Shown here one piece after another: positions 25,384 through 37,791 of a stretch of DNA of 64,000 bases; the first letter of the stretch is position 1, and the number at the start of each line of letters is the position of its first letter. A program made the position numbers and the translations under genes. This DNA is from Straminergon stramineum (lineage: Eukaryota; Streptophyta; Bryopsida; Hypnales; Calliergonaceae): NCBI GenBank assembly GCA_963920665.1, contig OY987269.1, positions 7,132,501 through 7,196,500 of the forward strand. Direction: 5' to 3'. The notes beneath the pieces were generated by a model. It searched no databases. It was given only the letters and a program-made list of their open reading frames with translations, and was not told the origin of the DNA.

Positions 25384-25426
25384 TCCAAACCCTATACCCT
25401 AAATCCTAAACCCTAAACCCTAACCC
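25384..25426. repeat. Interstitial plant-telomere-like tract
   Basis: Several near-perfect CCCTAAA units (ccctataccctaaatcctaa, then accctaaaccctaaccctcc), C-rich on the plus strand. Similar short tracts occur at 29640, 43506, 47519 and 58425. Confidence 0.7.
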
Positions 25427-27044
25427 TCCCAGAAAAATCAGAATTATACAACCTTCAATTGTACATATTGAATTTATAACAGTGCACAAATTTTCAAAAT
25501 TATTGATGCGATGTGTGGAATATGTTTTACCTATGAAACTATGATTCCTTTGCAGTTTGGAATGCAATCATAACAATATAATGCAGATGTAGACCTTTCT
25601 TACTTTGTCATGTACTCATGTTAGTATGTTACTCATGTAGGTTTCAATTTTTCTTAAGATTGAGCACCTCAATTATCACTTTATTATGAGCCATTAAATA
25701 AATGTGGAACATTCAATTATAACTTGGAGTGTGTCTTCAATTTTTGTTGTCGAATGTATTCATAGTTTAGAACACCAATATGAAATTATGAATATACTAA
25801 AAGAAATTATATTATCTCATTATTCTATTATAACATTTATCGAATGTATGGGATGGTGCTAAAATGATTCAAGCATTTTAATGTAATGTGAAATGTTGTA
25901 GACAAGATTAAAGTAAGCATTTATACAACAAAATGAATTGAAAATTCATATCATACACACTTTGACACTTATACCTATGTATACTTGTGTGCATCCTAAA
26001 TTGTAAACCGATCCTAAATTGATCACAACCCCAAAATATTAGAGCTTAGGTAATGTACAATGTGATTGACCTTCAAATATGATGAGTTTTCAATTACAAG
26101 AAATTAGAAATGGTCATACTTCAATGATTACAAGTGTGTTTCATCTCAAAACTTTTTTGCAAATGATTATATAGAAAGGTTCATAATATCATATCTTTTA
26201 AATTATAAATTTACAATATTGATTGAATTGCTTATGTTAGTTTTGCAGTTATGTAGGCCTAGGATTTTCTAAAATCTGGAACCCCTATAGCCTTCATGCT
26301 TTCTTTCCCATCAAATATCACTCAAAACTGCCATTTCGAATGCAAAGAGATAAAAATTTTAAAAATTGATTTTTGGGCATATTTAACCATAGGAATTTAT
26401 ACTAGACTAGTATAAAAGTTAATTGAGTTATCTTGTCATCATGAAAACTTTGAGTACATACATTGCGCATGGTATTTGCATTTAAAGTAAGCCCAAGAAA
26501 TCTTTTCTTCCATCTTGCTATACTAGATTGTTGGGCTTCTCATTTTCTTCACTTTAGATTTTTGACACTAATGAATTTCATTTTAGAATATCTCGTGTTG
26601 AAAAATTTAACTCTTGAGTGAAGAATCTTGAACCAAAAATTTAGAAATAAATCATTTAATTGAGATCACATATCACAAGAGTCCCGTATAAGAGTGTAGC
26701 CGTGTAGGGCCTTTGGGAGTTTAGGGATTCATTATTTTCCTTGAAAGGCATGAAAAAGAATAATAAATATTATAAATTGAACCACGAAGGCTTTTGTTAC
26801 AATCTTAACATTGAATTTCTTTTGCTATTAGTCAAAAAGTATTGTTGACATCACAAACTTGTACAAAAGCACCAATGTAAAACAAAATTTCTTTACACAC
26901 TCATTTGAATTCTTTATTTACAAATCAAATGATTTTTCAAACAAGAGACTTTGGGATGTCACTTTTAATAGTTTTATCAATTTAAGACCTCATGACATAA
27001 CATATTAAAAATAATTTCTCTAGTTTTCTTAATTCACCATGTAA
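25427..27044. other. AT-rich spacer, no gene recognised
   Basis: About 1.6 kb of AT-rich DNA without long open frames, arrays or hairpins that I could see. Confidence 0.4.
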
Positions 27045-27745
27045 TGCAAGCTCTGCCTGCTAAATCGTCCATCCACCCATCTCCACATAGTTCAAAACAC
27101 CTCTCCCGCCTGTCTGCTCGTCCACCAATTCAGAAATTGAAAAACTCCTTCCCCTCTCCCTCCCTCCTACCCAGCTCTCCCCTCCCCTCCCATGCTTCTC
27201 TCCGTCCGCCCGTCCGCCCGTCCTCCTGACCACCTGTCCGCCCGTCTGCCCAAGTAATAATTCCAAAATTGAAAGACACCTTCCTCCGCGATCCCGCCCA
27301 CCTCTCCCCTCTGACCTTCGTCTCTGCCCGACCGCCTGTCCACCCGACCACCTCTCCGCCCGTCTGCCCAAGTAATAATTCTGAAATTGAAAAACACCTC
27401 CCTCCCGCGGTCCCGCCTACCTCTGCCCTCTCACCTTCTTCTCCGTCCGCCCACTCGTCCGCGCGTCCACGGTCCCCGTCCCCGTGTCCGAAGTTGCCGT
27501 CCACAGTTGTTGTCCGTGCGTCCGCAGTCGCCGTCCACATTTTCCATCCGCCTGTTCGAAGTCTATCTGCATTTCCTGTCCGCGTCCACGCTGCTTCGTC
27601 CGCTGCTTGTCGGTGACTGTGCGATCCAACGGACCGCGATTTCAGACCGCCCAATCTGCCCGTCCACCTTCGTGCCGTCCGATGCGGACGGCAGCGTCCG
27701 CATACCCTAAAGTGCTGACCGCATAAATGGCGGTGCGGACGGCTC
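27045..27745. repeat. CCGTCC motif island upstream of 28-kb gene
   Basis: The largest island of this family, C-rich on the plus strand. It includes a roughly 130-base tandem unit (ccgcccgtctgcccaagtaa, taattc.gaaattgaaa, then acacctcc) present at least twice (27235-27365 and 27355-27420 onward) and an older copy near 27120. It ends about 400 bases before the ATG at 28146. Long open frames on both strands arise from the repeats. Confidence 0.7.
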
Positions 27746-28145
27746 ATTTCTTCACAATTGTTTCCCTTCCGGAGTGGGTGATCTAGTGCCTTCAGGAATC
27801 TACGCGCCCCTTCCGGCTTGGTGCGTGAACGATTGTGTTCGTATTAATTTATTTTATCACATATTGGTTTGAGTGATTAGGGGGCTGCCCCAACTTATAA
27901 GTCTTTAATTTTCTGAACTTCATTTAGTGTTCTTAATTACTTGAATCGTGTTTGAGTTGATTGGGTTGTCAGAAACTCAAGGTGTTCAAGTTTACGATTG
28001 ATTTGGTTGTCAATAACAGTAGGTGCACTTTGTTTTAATCCAAATTCTTACTTTTCATTGGGTACATTTAGCCAAAGCGGGCAGAAATTACATTTAAACT
28101 TTGTAATCCTTTCGGTTCATTATTAATTGAGGTTTGGAGGTTATC

Positions 28146-29228
28146 ATGTCGCGCGGAAGTGGTGGAGGAAGTAAAAAGGGGAAATCACAAGAGATCAATT
28201 GGAGAGATTTGAAAGACGTAACCTGCATTGCGGAGAAGGGATGGGAAAAGGAGCCCAAGAAAATATGGGATTGCACAACATGCAAGAAGTACGTCAAAAT
28301 GATGCACCTCTCCAAACTATGGCCACATGATTGCACAGAGGTGCAAGTTCGTCGTTGGGAGGGACAAATGTCCACATGTAAGAGCGAACACTTTGTTCGC
28401 CGATATGAGGAGATAACATCTGCATCAAGTTTACCAAGCTCCAAACCAAACGTCATGAACTATTCGAACATGGCTATGATTTGGGCGGAGATAGTACTCC
28501 ATAAAGAAGTAGATTGGCGCATGGTTGCAAGGCGCAATGTCAAGAATTTAACTCGCGAGGAAGCCATAATTTCTACTAACTAGGTTGGACCAAGCGATTG
28601 CATGCCGAAGTGGTCCAATCGAGGCTATGGAGGACTTCTTTCGGTCGTCTTGAAGGATGCTGAAGATGATTGGTCAGATGAAGATGATGATGATCCAACA
28701 CCCGTGACATTTGGTGAGAGACACGAACGTCGAGAAGATAGGGAAGACATTGAGTACCAACAACAAATGTAAGAGGCCATGCACCGAAGCATGGAAGACT
28801 AGGGTCGACAACATGATGGGTCCTACTACCATGACTATAATGCACGTGGATCACGAGATGGGATAGGTGGTTCAGATTATGGTAAGGCCCCCCAAGTTGG
28901 CTCTCAAAGTATAGGAGGAAGCCATGGAACGACACACTATGGTGGTTCTAGCCAAGGAGGCTCTCAATACTACTCTGGATCAACTACACATGGTTCATAT
29001 GGGCATCAGGGAGACCCTTATTATGGCGGATCAAGTGAAAGAGGGTCTTGGGAGAGTACTCCAATTCCTCCTCCAACCTTTGGAGGTCCTTCTTATGGAA
29101 ATGAATATGGATAAGGAGGTGCATCAAGTGGATATGGTTACAACTATGGAGGTGGACCATATATTGGGGTGCATCCTTCAGGCCCAAATGACAATAAGGA
29201 TTCCGATTCGGATTCGGATTCCGAGTAA
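28146..29228 (+). pseudogene. Novel-domain protein with acidic and Gly/Ser/Tyr-rich tail, four in-frame stops
   Basis: The frame from ATG 28146 runs to TAA 29226 (360 codons) with internal stops at 28581 (TAG), 28770 (TAA), 28800 (TAG) and 29112 (TAA). Residues about 20-135 carry the unrecognised domain shared with the 24.6-kb and 36.9-kb genes (TTCKKYVKMMHLSKLWP, STCKSEHFVRRYEE, IWAEIVLHKEVDW). An acidic stretch follows (DDWSDEDDDD), then about 130 residues rich in Gly, Ser, Tyr and Gln (YYGGSS, SYGNEYG, GYGYNYGGG), ending in an Asp-Ser repeat (DSDSDSDSE). The biased tail stays open in the same frame across the stops, which supports one gene and not a 147-residue protein. Three of the four stops fall in Gln/Gly-rich context where CAA or CAG would fit. 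Such tails resemble phase-separating, prion-like regions; this is inference. The kinase-like gene follows on the same strand. Confidence 0.6.
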
Positions 29229-30324
29229 AGTAGTTAAGTAGAGTATGATATTCTAGTCATCTTATGTTTGTTTTACTGTATGGTTCACTCATTGTAATGT
29301 ACATAGACGATAGAGTGCGGTAAATATAGCACAATGCTCTTGACGAGTTGTAATCACGTTTTTGTGATTTTGATACAAATACATTGTATTTTTATATTTT
29401 AATAAAGCGATATTTATGTCATGTAATTTATAGGATTTAATACCATTGATGTATGACTATGGGTTAATAGGTATTTGTGAAAATGGAAAATGTATTGGAC
29501 CACTTTCTATAATTTTCTCATTTCAATCATTCCATGTGAATAGGTGAATTGCAAATGCAAAGGATGTCCCAAATATACAATAGAGGTTTGTAGAATAGTG
29601 AGAACCACCATTTTAGTTTCATTTGCTATTAGAAATTGAACCCTAAACCCTAGAAGTCCGAAGGCTTTTTTCCATCGAAGACCATTTAGTGATTTAGAAT
29701 TGCCATTTCAATTACAAAGAACTAGAAAATGTAGGAACAATGTTTTTGGCATGTCGGATTGTACGATTTTGTACTATAACAATTTATGAATGTGTAGAAG
29801 TAATTTCAAAAACTTAACCCACATAGATTGTAAGATATTTGGCTATTTGCATTCAAGGTGATTGAAACAAATGATTTTGCTATTTGCTTGACTAGATTTT
29901 TGGCTTCTAATTATTGAAACAATAAATATTTCCACTTGTGAGTACGATTTTATAATTTTGTATGTTGAAGACTTGAAGAATTTAGATGAGAGCATGAGAA
30001 TGTAGGAAGAAAAATTCCCCCAAAAGATGTTTGGTTTTTATTCATAAGAGAATTGATAAGTTGAATATATTCAAGATAGATACTAGAACATTAATAATTT
30101 TAAGATAAAATTATGTAAACATGAGAATCTCAACGGTGAGAGTATTTCAACAAGCAAATGTCACCGGCTATTCCTCTATAATTTTTTTTCATTTCCATGA
30201 TAGATGATTTATTTGATTCTTATTTTCGTTTGAAACTGAAATGTTGAATATGATACCTATGTTTGACTTAGAGATGTTCAAGAGAAACTAAAATCTCCGA
30301 TCATGCAATTCATCTCTTTCGTTC
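29229..30324. other. AT-rich spacer with a short CCCTAAA tract
   Basis: AT-rich DNA following the 28-kb gene; a short ccctaaaccctag tract lies at 29641-29653. Nothing else recognised. Confidence 0.4.
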
Positions 30325-30720
30325 GCCTCATTTCATCCGTTTGCCGTCGCTGGACAAGTTGCCGCATCCACGCCATCCACACCGTCCGATCCTGCGAACG
30401 GCCTACCGTCCTTCCGATCGGACGAGCTCGCGGCGTCTATGACAAGCCGGCCGTCGGATTTGGCGGACGTTGATCGTCGTGCTGATCGGACAACTGGCTC
30501 GAGGTGAACGGATGACCGTTTGCACGGTCAGACAACTAGCTCGGAGCGGATAGAAGATCGTCTCCGGAATCGGACGGCCATGACAAGGCGGATGGCCATC
30601 TCGAGGCGGTCGGAGTGCGGCCGAACAATCGGACGGCCACGAGGAGGCGGACGGGGACGAGCTGTTTGCCCCGTATAAGAGGGTCGGACGGCCTGTCCGC
30701 AATCACTTTTGCCTTGCCCC
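30325..30720. repeat. GGACGG motif island upstream of kinase-like gene 1
   Basis: GC-rich tract with atcggacggcc, gcggatggcc and ggcggacgg words, G-rich on the plus strand, about 160 bases before the ATG at 30883. Confidence 0.7.
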
Positions 30721-30882
30721 TTGCGTTTCGCAAGTGTGGAGTGGAGAGCTTGGTGGTTCGTCCTCCATTGGTTCCTCTCCTCGGGAAGGCGGAAGTCTTA
30801 TTTGGGGGCCCCACTATTGCCATTTTTTGTAGCGAACTTCTAAGTTTTAGTTACAAATTTTGGGTATTAAAAATTTATCACA

Positions 30883-32364
30883 ATGCCAAGATCGAAGAAG
30901 GCGGTGAAGGAAAAACAAGTGGTACAAGAGGTGGCAAGTAAGGAAATTCCATCTGATGCATGCAAAGCATTCATGACCGAATGCATTGCAAAATTCTATG
31001 AATCGGAAACCATTGTGTCTCTTGACACAAAATATGTTAGATATGGAGAGGAGTGTCCATCCAAATTCAAGGCAGACATGACGCAGAGAATGTTGGATGC
31101 CTTATACATTTCGCAATGGCAACATGAGACAAAGAAGAGGGGCTTCAACAAATGTTTGGAGAACAAGGTGCATGATGCATTGTGGAATGCTGATGTGGTT
31201 CTCGGAAAATACAAGAAACAACACCGTGCATATGATGAAGCCTTTGAGCAAGTCATTCTCAAAGCTCAATTGTTTATTGGGCGTCGCGCCCCATTTGCGA
31301 AGAGGCATAATAGACGAGGGTCATTGGGTTGGTGGACTAGCGATGAGGGTCTTGCTCAATTGGATATGGGTAGACGTCATCTTATAGCGCTTCCAGACAC
31401 CGCACGGGTGATTCCCCAAGATGGCTTAATCATGAAGGGAGGATATGCAACGATTTGGAGGGTGAGAATTGAAGGATGTCCAGGGATAGCTCCATCTTGG
31501 GAGTTCGCAACAAAGATATCCAACCACCACAGTACGCAGCCTCAGCTTGCAAAGTTGGAACATCAAAATGAATCAATGGCAGTGAAGATTCCACATTCAG
31601 GAGTCATACAATTTGTTGCAGTTCATGCAAGAACAAATGAAGGGTACTCGTATTGGTGGAATGGTGGAACACTTTGGCAAATGTTGAACTTGGATAACAA
31701 TTATCTAGACAACATATATGTTCGGTTACAGTATTCGAACCCAATAGAGTCCGATGTGACTAAAGCTTTTCATCTTGCTCGGTTTCGGAAGAAGCGCACC
31801 GAGCTTGCTTGGGCATTGGTGCATATCATGAATGTGGTACATGTGTTTGGACATCTACATAATGATATTTCTCCAGACAACATCATGTTTCATTTTCCTG
31901 ATGATGAATCACGTGTTTTCATTGGCATTTGCGATTGGGGCATGACTACTATAGCTACCGAACCAATGAAATCCTTGTATACGTTCACATCTACAAGTGA
32001 AATGAACGAAGCTTGAATAAGGAGGTGGTGGGTGGATCCAAGCATTGCATATTTGCATAGAAGAGATGCAAATGTGGAAATCATTCCACATTTATCACGT
32101 GCATCGGAGGAATATGCGATTGGTAAAATAGCTCAAAGGATCAATAAACAATGCATGTCAGAGAACTACAGCAAATTGTAGCAAGAAACAAATGCAATGG
32201 CCATTTTTAGCCACCATCAATTGGGAATTGTGTTTCACCAATACTTGGACCGGCTTTGTCAAAGAGGTGATGGTTATCGGGGTGGTTTGGCCCACATCAT
32301 CAATCGGTTCACTAGCCAATTCAATTGGCCTATGCCGGATGAACACTTCCGACATTTATATTAG
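30883..32364 (+). pseudogene. Protein-kinase-like protein 1, two in-frame stops
   Basis: The frame runs from ATG 30883 to TAG 32362 (about 490 codons) with a TGA at 32014 and a TAG at 32179. Residues 1-180 are an N-terminal extension shared with the 61-kb gene. The kinase-like part has a glycine-rich loop (GGYATIWRV, about 187), a lysine strand (EFATKIS), catalytic loop HNDISPDN (H326, D328), DWG in place of DFG (D351), and, beyond the TGA, RWWVDPSIAYL in place of the APE motif. The usual HRD Arg is Asn and the APE Glu is Ser, so activity is doubtful. The TGA lies where the paralogue has Arg (ERMGRWW). It follows the 28-kb gene on the same strand with its own GGACGG island between them. Protein phosphorylation is the family role; substrate and pathway are unknown. 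Confidence 0.65.
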
Positions 32365-33615
32365 TAATATAGTGCAAGAGTGCACTATATAGAGTTTTAT
32401 AAATATTTAATAAATGTAGAACTTTGGATTTATGCATGTAGATTGCTTAGTATATATGCACCCCTAGAGTATGTCAATATATGTGAAATTGGACATACAT
32501 TTTGAATTTTTCCATGTATTTGAATTGTTTTTGAATGAATATCAATTTTTGACAAATCAAAAATATCTCTTGTTTGAGTGCAAAGTGCAATATTTCTTCT
32601 TGAATGTAGATGGCTATTTAGTTGACAAGCTTGTATGACAAATTGCATGATGTATGATGTGTAGGTGCAAAAGTTTTTGAGCCTGTTCTATTTCATTTGG
32701 AATAAGTCTTGGAAGAAGACCATTTCATTTATGATATGGAATTACTTGGACCTTCTTAGAAGTTGTATTCCAACAATTCCATTGATATTTGAATTATCAT
32801 GACGACCCGTTAAAGCAATTGTGGTTTTATTGTTTTAGTGTGTATACTTATAATGAATCAACTATGAAGAGACGTAATTAATAAATTCATGACAAATTTA
32901 CAATGAAGGATTTTAAAGTAATTTACAAAAATGATTTGTTTGAAAAAGGAAGTTGTATCTTATTCACTTGAAATCTTTGGAAGCAAACATGAAGCATGTG
33001 ACTGTATGTTCGTATTTTTGTTGGCATGTAATTTTGAGATTAAATTGTTATATGTTTTTTTTTTAAGAGAATTTTCCAGTAGCAAATGATTTTATCAATT
33101 CAAACAAAATTCTAACGTGATTCATGAAGTGAAATCGAAAAACAAGGAGAGTGATTCAATTTTAGTGTTTTTTCAAAAAGGTTTAGGACTTTACGGCACT
33201 TGGATTTTTAGAAGCCTTTGGGTTCCCAATTTAGACCCTCAATTTTTTTTTCATTGCATTGTTTTCATAAAATAAACAAAGGAAAATAGGAAATTAAGCT
33301 CTAAATGAATGGGTTACAAAATGTATATGTGTCCAATATTTTCCTAAACCCGAAACCGTAATTAATTTGTTATTTTGAGTACCAGTTCTTTGTATATTTA
33401 TTAAAAAAATCCTTTGAAATTCTATTGCAGCACTCGAAAATGAATTATGAAAATAAATGACTTTTCTCTTTACAAATTTGTAAAGTGCAATGTTCTTTTT
33501 GTTCATTGTTAAGGACTCTTAGAAATGAGCATGAATTGTACCAAATTTCAAAAACAAAATCGCATTAGAAATTCTCTTAAAATAAAAAAATAAAGATAGA
33601 GACTAAATTTGGGGA
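32365..33615. other. AT-rich spacer, no gene recognised
   Basis: About 1.25 kb of AT-rich DNA downstream of kinase-like gene 1 with no protein-like frame. Confidence 0.4.
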
Positions 33616-33619
33616 GTCT

Positions 33620-33870
33620 TAAGCAGGCAGACGGGTTGGCGGACGGGCTCCAGAGATCATGGACAGGGTCGCGGACGGGTCGCCGGATTGGTGCACGGGC
33701 TGCAGAATCCGCGGACGAGGTCACGGATAGGCGGATGGGATGGTGGACGGGCTGCAGAAACCGTGGACGAGGTCGTGGACGAGTAATTACCCCAAGGTAA
33801 AAAAACGATTTTGTGAATGTCATAGGATGTCGGGGGGGGGGGGTCGTGGACGCGGACGCTAGTAGCTGCA
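33620..33870. repeat. GGACGG motif island downstream of kinase-like gene 1
   Basis: Repeats of gcggacgggctccagag, ggcggatgggatggtggacg and cgtggacgaggtcgtggacg, with a run of 12 G at about 33833-33844. G-rich on the plus strand. Confidence 0.7.
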
Positions 33871-34264
33871 TCAAGATGCCTTGTCAACCCTACCCGTTAC
33901 GAAATACCTAGAGCATCCTCTCAGCCTTAGGGAGATGTTTAGGCTAAGATGGCTCTAATCCTGTTTTCCTATTAGAATTTTGAAAAAATTCTGTATACTT
34001 ATAAACTCTTTACTATTCACCCGATGAATTCCGGATTTACAGCTCGCAACAGGTCTTTTAAACCACTCAAACCAAGTCGTTGCCCTCCAAAAAACCAAAC
34101 ATCCGCAAGAAGCCTCTTTCGAAGATTCAAGTCATGAGTTCATCCCCGAAGCAAGGTGAAAATCAAAGTCTGGCCCTTCAGCTTTATACTGCAGTCTTAC
34201 TAGCACCACAAGTTGCCCACTGAGAGCAAGAATGGGTGCAAGAAATGGGTGACCTCGTAACAAG

Positions 34265-34510
34265 CGCACTCACCCCGTGATGACTGGGGGTTGACGGTTG
34301 GTACTAGGTGCACACATGCGAATGAAAAGGCGACTGCAGGTGTAGGGGGGCGAGTGCGGGTCTCGGGTGGGGCGACTTCGGGTAGAAGGGGGCAACTGCG
34401 GGTCTAGGGGGGGCGGCTGCGGGTCTCGGGTGGGGCGACTTCGGGTAGAAGGGGGCAACTGCGGGTAGAAGGGGGGGCGACCACGGGTCTCAAGAGGTGA
34501 CTTTGGGTAC
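34265..34510. repeat. GGCGACYGCGGGT motif island downstream of 36.9-kb gene
   Basis: G-rich tandem words such as ggcgactgcgggt, gcgggtctcgggtggggcga and cttcgggtagaagggggcaa, with a unit of about 55-60 bases present twice at 34350-34470. It lies about 900 bases past the end of the zinc-domain gene at 35402-36855. Confidence 0.7.
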
Positions 34511-34599
34511 TTGAAGGGTGACCGCGCTTATGCTTAGGACCCAAGGCTATTTTTGTTATCCTGTTAGCGTTCCATCGCTGAGTTTCTAGATGAAAGTCA

Positions 34600-35250
34600 T
34601 CCTATTTTAGATAGACATTTTATTAAACCCTAAACACTATCCAAGGGTTTGACTTGGTATTTATAAATACTTCAAAAAAAGATTTTCAGGAAAATGGTCA
34701 TAGACTTAAAGAATACAATTTTTTTTTAAACTACCACATGAAGAGAAACTCATTTCAAATCAATTCCAACAAACTTAATCAAAAATAAATAGAATTAGCT
34801 TGTACTCAAATTTGGAAAAAATTAAAAACTTTCTCTTTCAAATTAAAAAGAAAAATGGGGGACAACATTAGTTGATGAAACCATATACATGGAATCCACA
34901 ACTCAAAATGTATAACTTCCATTTCTCTATCAATTCCAAAAGTATTCTTTTGAGTACCTTTTTATGATGTTTTTTCCCAAATTATAAATCTCAAGAAGAG
35001 TCCATACATTCATGGGTTGAAGAACATGGGCATGTTGTCATTTACAATATGTTCAAACCATATGTTAAAATATAGAAAAATGCAACCATATGAACTTATA
35101 TTGAAACTCTCATGGATGATGCAGCTTAAATTTATTGAGGGTTCTTTGTGTAGACTCAAAGTTACTAGAATTCTTTTTTTTTAACACTACACAAATTTTG
35201 CAAGAAATTAACATTCACATAACTTGTAATCATCAAAATTTGTCAAAAAT
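34600..35250. repeat. Diverged dispersed repeat shared with 46.2-46.6 kb
   Basis: AT-rich DNA that aligns by eye in the same orientation with 46210-46560: both hold tcatag.cttaa.gaa, then ca.atgaa.a..aactcatt-type and ccaattccaacaaa words, and later ggagtccacaactca and tataacttccattt-like words. Moderate identity; it suggests an old dispersed element of unknown type. Confidence 0.4.
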
Positions 35251-35401
35251 TCAAATGTTTGGATCCAAATGCAATCACATTTTCATTCACAAAAAATAAA
35301 AATAAACGTTCTTGTATTTCAACAAAAATAAGGACAAAACCTTTTTCTTCATATATCTTGGAAGAAGTACATAGTCATAAAAGAAACAAGAGCCACCTAA
35401 T

Positions 35402-36855
35402 TTATACTCCATCCATTTCCCCTTCTTCTTCCCTTTTCTTCTTTTCTAGTTCTATTTGGGCTCTTGCCACTCTCTCTTCCCTCTTCAAAAGAGTCAGGTC
35501 ATGGTTCCACATCTTATTTTGGATCCACCACTTCTTGAACAATGACATGAACCTAATGTGTGCCTTCGGCCACGACATCTTTTCCTCCAACTTCTGTTCC
35601 AATCTTTTTACAGAAGCTAACTTCATCATCAACTTCTCTATTTCTATAGTGGATGACAAATCTTCAACATCCACACATAATGAATCCGACTGCAACGACC
35701 GGTCAATAGGATCTGCATCCTTCATCTCCTTCAAGCAGTTCAATGTTGATCTTGCCTTTTCCACACCTCCTTTTTCAATGGCAAGTTTGTTTTCTTCCAT
35801 CCTACATCTTCCCATTATTGTTTGAAGTCGTTCATCCATAACAGGATTGACATTTGAATTGGATCCTCCATCTTCTCCCTGATTGAATTTGAGGTAAAAT
35901 TGTTCCAGTTGTTCCATTTCTCTTTGTTGGGCTGCCAAACGAGTTTGTCCAGCTTGAATTAGTTCTTTGAGGGTTTGTCGATTATTGTCTTCTCCAAGTA
36001 CACCTTGATGTTCTTGTTCCATTTCACGCAATACTTCCATGGAAGGCAATTTCATCAAGGTCAAAGGAATCTCTTCTTCAACTTCACTCTCCCCATCCAA
36101 CCTATCTTCATTAATTTCCTACAAGCGAGCTTGCACGTAATGGAACACTTCGTCATCTTTAGGACGACGGACCCCTATCGGTTCCACAGACATAAAAGGT
36201 TCTCTATACATTGTTGTGGTCCATTGCATATTGCCTTCTTCTGATACCACCAACGATAAGTTTTCTTCCATTGATGTATCTTCGATCCTGTCCCTAGGTT
36301 CAGGCAATGGCTCTTCATCGAAGTCCGATTCTCCAATTGACATTGACCAAACGTAATCTTCATTTGCCACTCCTTCTATAATGTTTTTTTTGGGCCCTAG
36401 CCCATCCCAAGGATTATTTGAAGGACTTGCTCTTGGAATGTCTTTTGTAGTTGGAAGGGTGACATTCTTGGATGTCTTGAAGGTCATCCAATCTACCGTT
36501 TTTCCCAATTGTAACTCTGCATATACCATTTGGCATATACCATTTGGCATATGCCCATTGAGACTTCGCTTCGTGGAATTTTTCTCTTTCTGTACAATGC
36601 TTGGTACACTTCAACACATCTTTGGACAAATGCATCATCCTTGCAATAATGAAGATTTGCTTGGTTTTGCTTCACATGGTGAATGTGTTGATGGTAAGGG
36701 AATAGCTTGTCGATATGGCACCAATCCACAAATAACTTGCAAGTCGTCAAGGTCCAATCAGAATTTACATGACACCATACCCGATATGCCTTAGCTGTTG
36801 GGTCAAGAAGGGCACGTCGTTGCCTACTATGGCGATCTCCTTTCTTCTTCGTCAT
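35402..36855 (-). pseudogene. Novel-domain coiled-coil protein, one frameshifting 14-bp duplication and one stop
   Basis: Start taken at MTKKKGDRHSRQ (36855), which aligns with the Lys-rich starts of its relatives. The N-terminal domain is the third copy of the unrecognised family: TTCKLFVDWCHIDKLFP, FVQRCVEVYQALY, then GICQMVYAELQLGKTVDW. The domain is split by a tandem 14-base duplication at 36520-36547 that shifts the frame. A Pro/Asp-rich linker follows with an EEPLPEPRD patch, then a TAG at 36119 (CAG expected), and then in the same frame a long coiled coil (36100-35402) rich in Glu, Lys and Leu, ending EKKKREEEGEMDGV. No RING is present, unlike the 24.6-kb relative. Function unknown; a scaffold or DNA-associated role is only a guess. 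Confidence 0.55.
36520..36547. repeat. 14-bp tandem duplication inside a coding domain
   Basis: catataccatttgg occurs twice back to back and the next bases begin a third time. Removing one copy joins the two open frames of the 36.9-kb gene at the point expected from its relatives. Confidence 0.7.
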
Positions 36856-37064
36856 CTTGTCGTGTCGCTCTAGCGTAAAGAGAACTAGACTTTTGTCGAT
36901 AATATAACCGAAGAAATGAATTTGTAAATGTGGAAGCCACATCACGTGTAGGTGCCCAAACTTCCAACCGACGAACTAACAAACAAATGCTTCAAGGCCA
37001 ATGAAAGGCGCAGTGCGACAAAGGAAGTGGCGACCTGGGAATCCAGTATCCCCTTAAGTACCTG

Positions 37065-37250
37065 AAGTTGCCTAGGGCGTGTGCAAGAAGAGGGCGCGTG
37101 CGGGTCGTCGGCGACTGCGGGTTTGGGTCCCATTATCCAGAAATTACCATTCAGGAAAAATTAGACTTTCTGGAAGGAGACCTTGGGTGTAGGGTGACCA
37201 CGGGTATAGGGGGGCGGGTGCATATAGGGCGACCACAAGTCAGTTCCTGG
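37065..37250. repeat. GGCGACYGCGGGT motif island upstream of 36.9-kb gene
   Basis: Words such as ggcgactgcgggt, gggtgaccacgggta and agggcgaccacaag, G-rich on the plus strand, about 210 bases before the start codon at 36855. Confidence 0.65.
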
Positions 37251-37791
37251 CCAAAACATCATATTCATTAAAATGGGAGAGTGTCGCCCTCTCATATTAG
37301 TATTTGGCCTTCAAAGGTAGAATTAGTGAATTGAGTGAGTTGTAATTCAGCTTGATGATTACTTAATTAATTAAATTAAAGTAGCAATTTCTATTAAAAT
37401 GAGAGTCATGCAATGAATATAATGTTTTGAAAAGAAGATTGTATTGTATATGGTCAAAAATTGCACGTCTTTTGCAAACAAGTATATATAAAATGCCATA
37501 TGAAATATATTAATATGGTATACATATTGCACTTGCAATCTGAATGTTGCAAGTGTAACATCCAAACATATTACTCCCCACAAAGAAACCAAAGCTTTGA
37601 ATACTACTTGTAGTAAGCTATAGTTAAATATTCATGAATCTAAATCTCCTACCCCTCATTTATAAGAAATCAAAATGATATCCTTCACAGTAATGTGAAA
37701 GCATATTGTAGACGTATAAGAAAACAAATAACACTCTACCATATGTAGCTAACAACATATTGGACATGATCCAACTCATTGAACGCTACAC
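37251..37791. other. AT-rich spacer
   Basis: No feature seen between the island at 37065-37250 and the 3' end of the DUF7869-like gene. Confidence 0.4.

Noticed and set aside
27130..27747. Long open frames on both strands over the GC-rich island (205, 115, 107 codons)
   Set aside because: They are Arg/Gly- or Pro/Ser-rich translations of CCGTCC repeats in several frames at once, with no conserved pattern.
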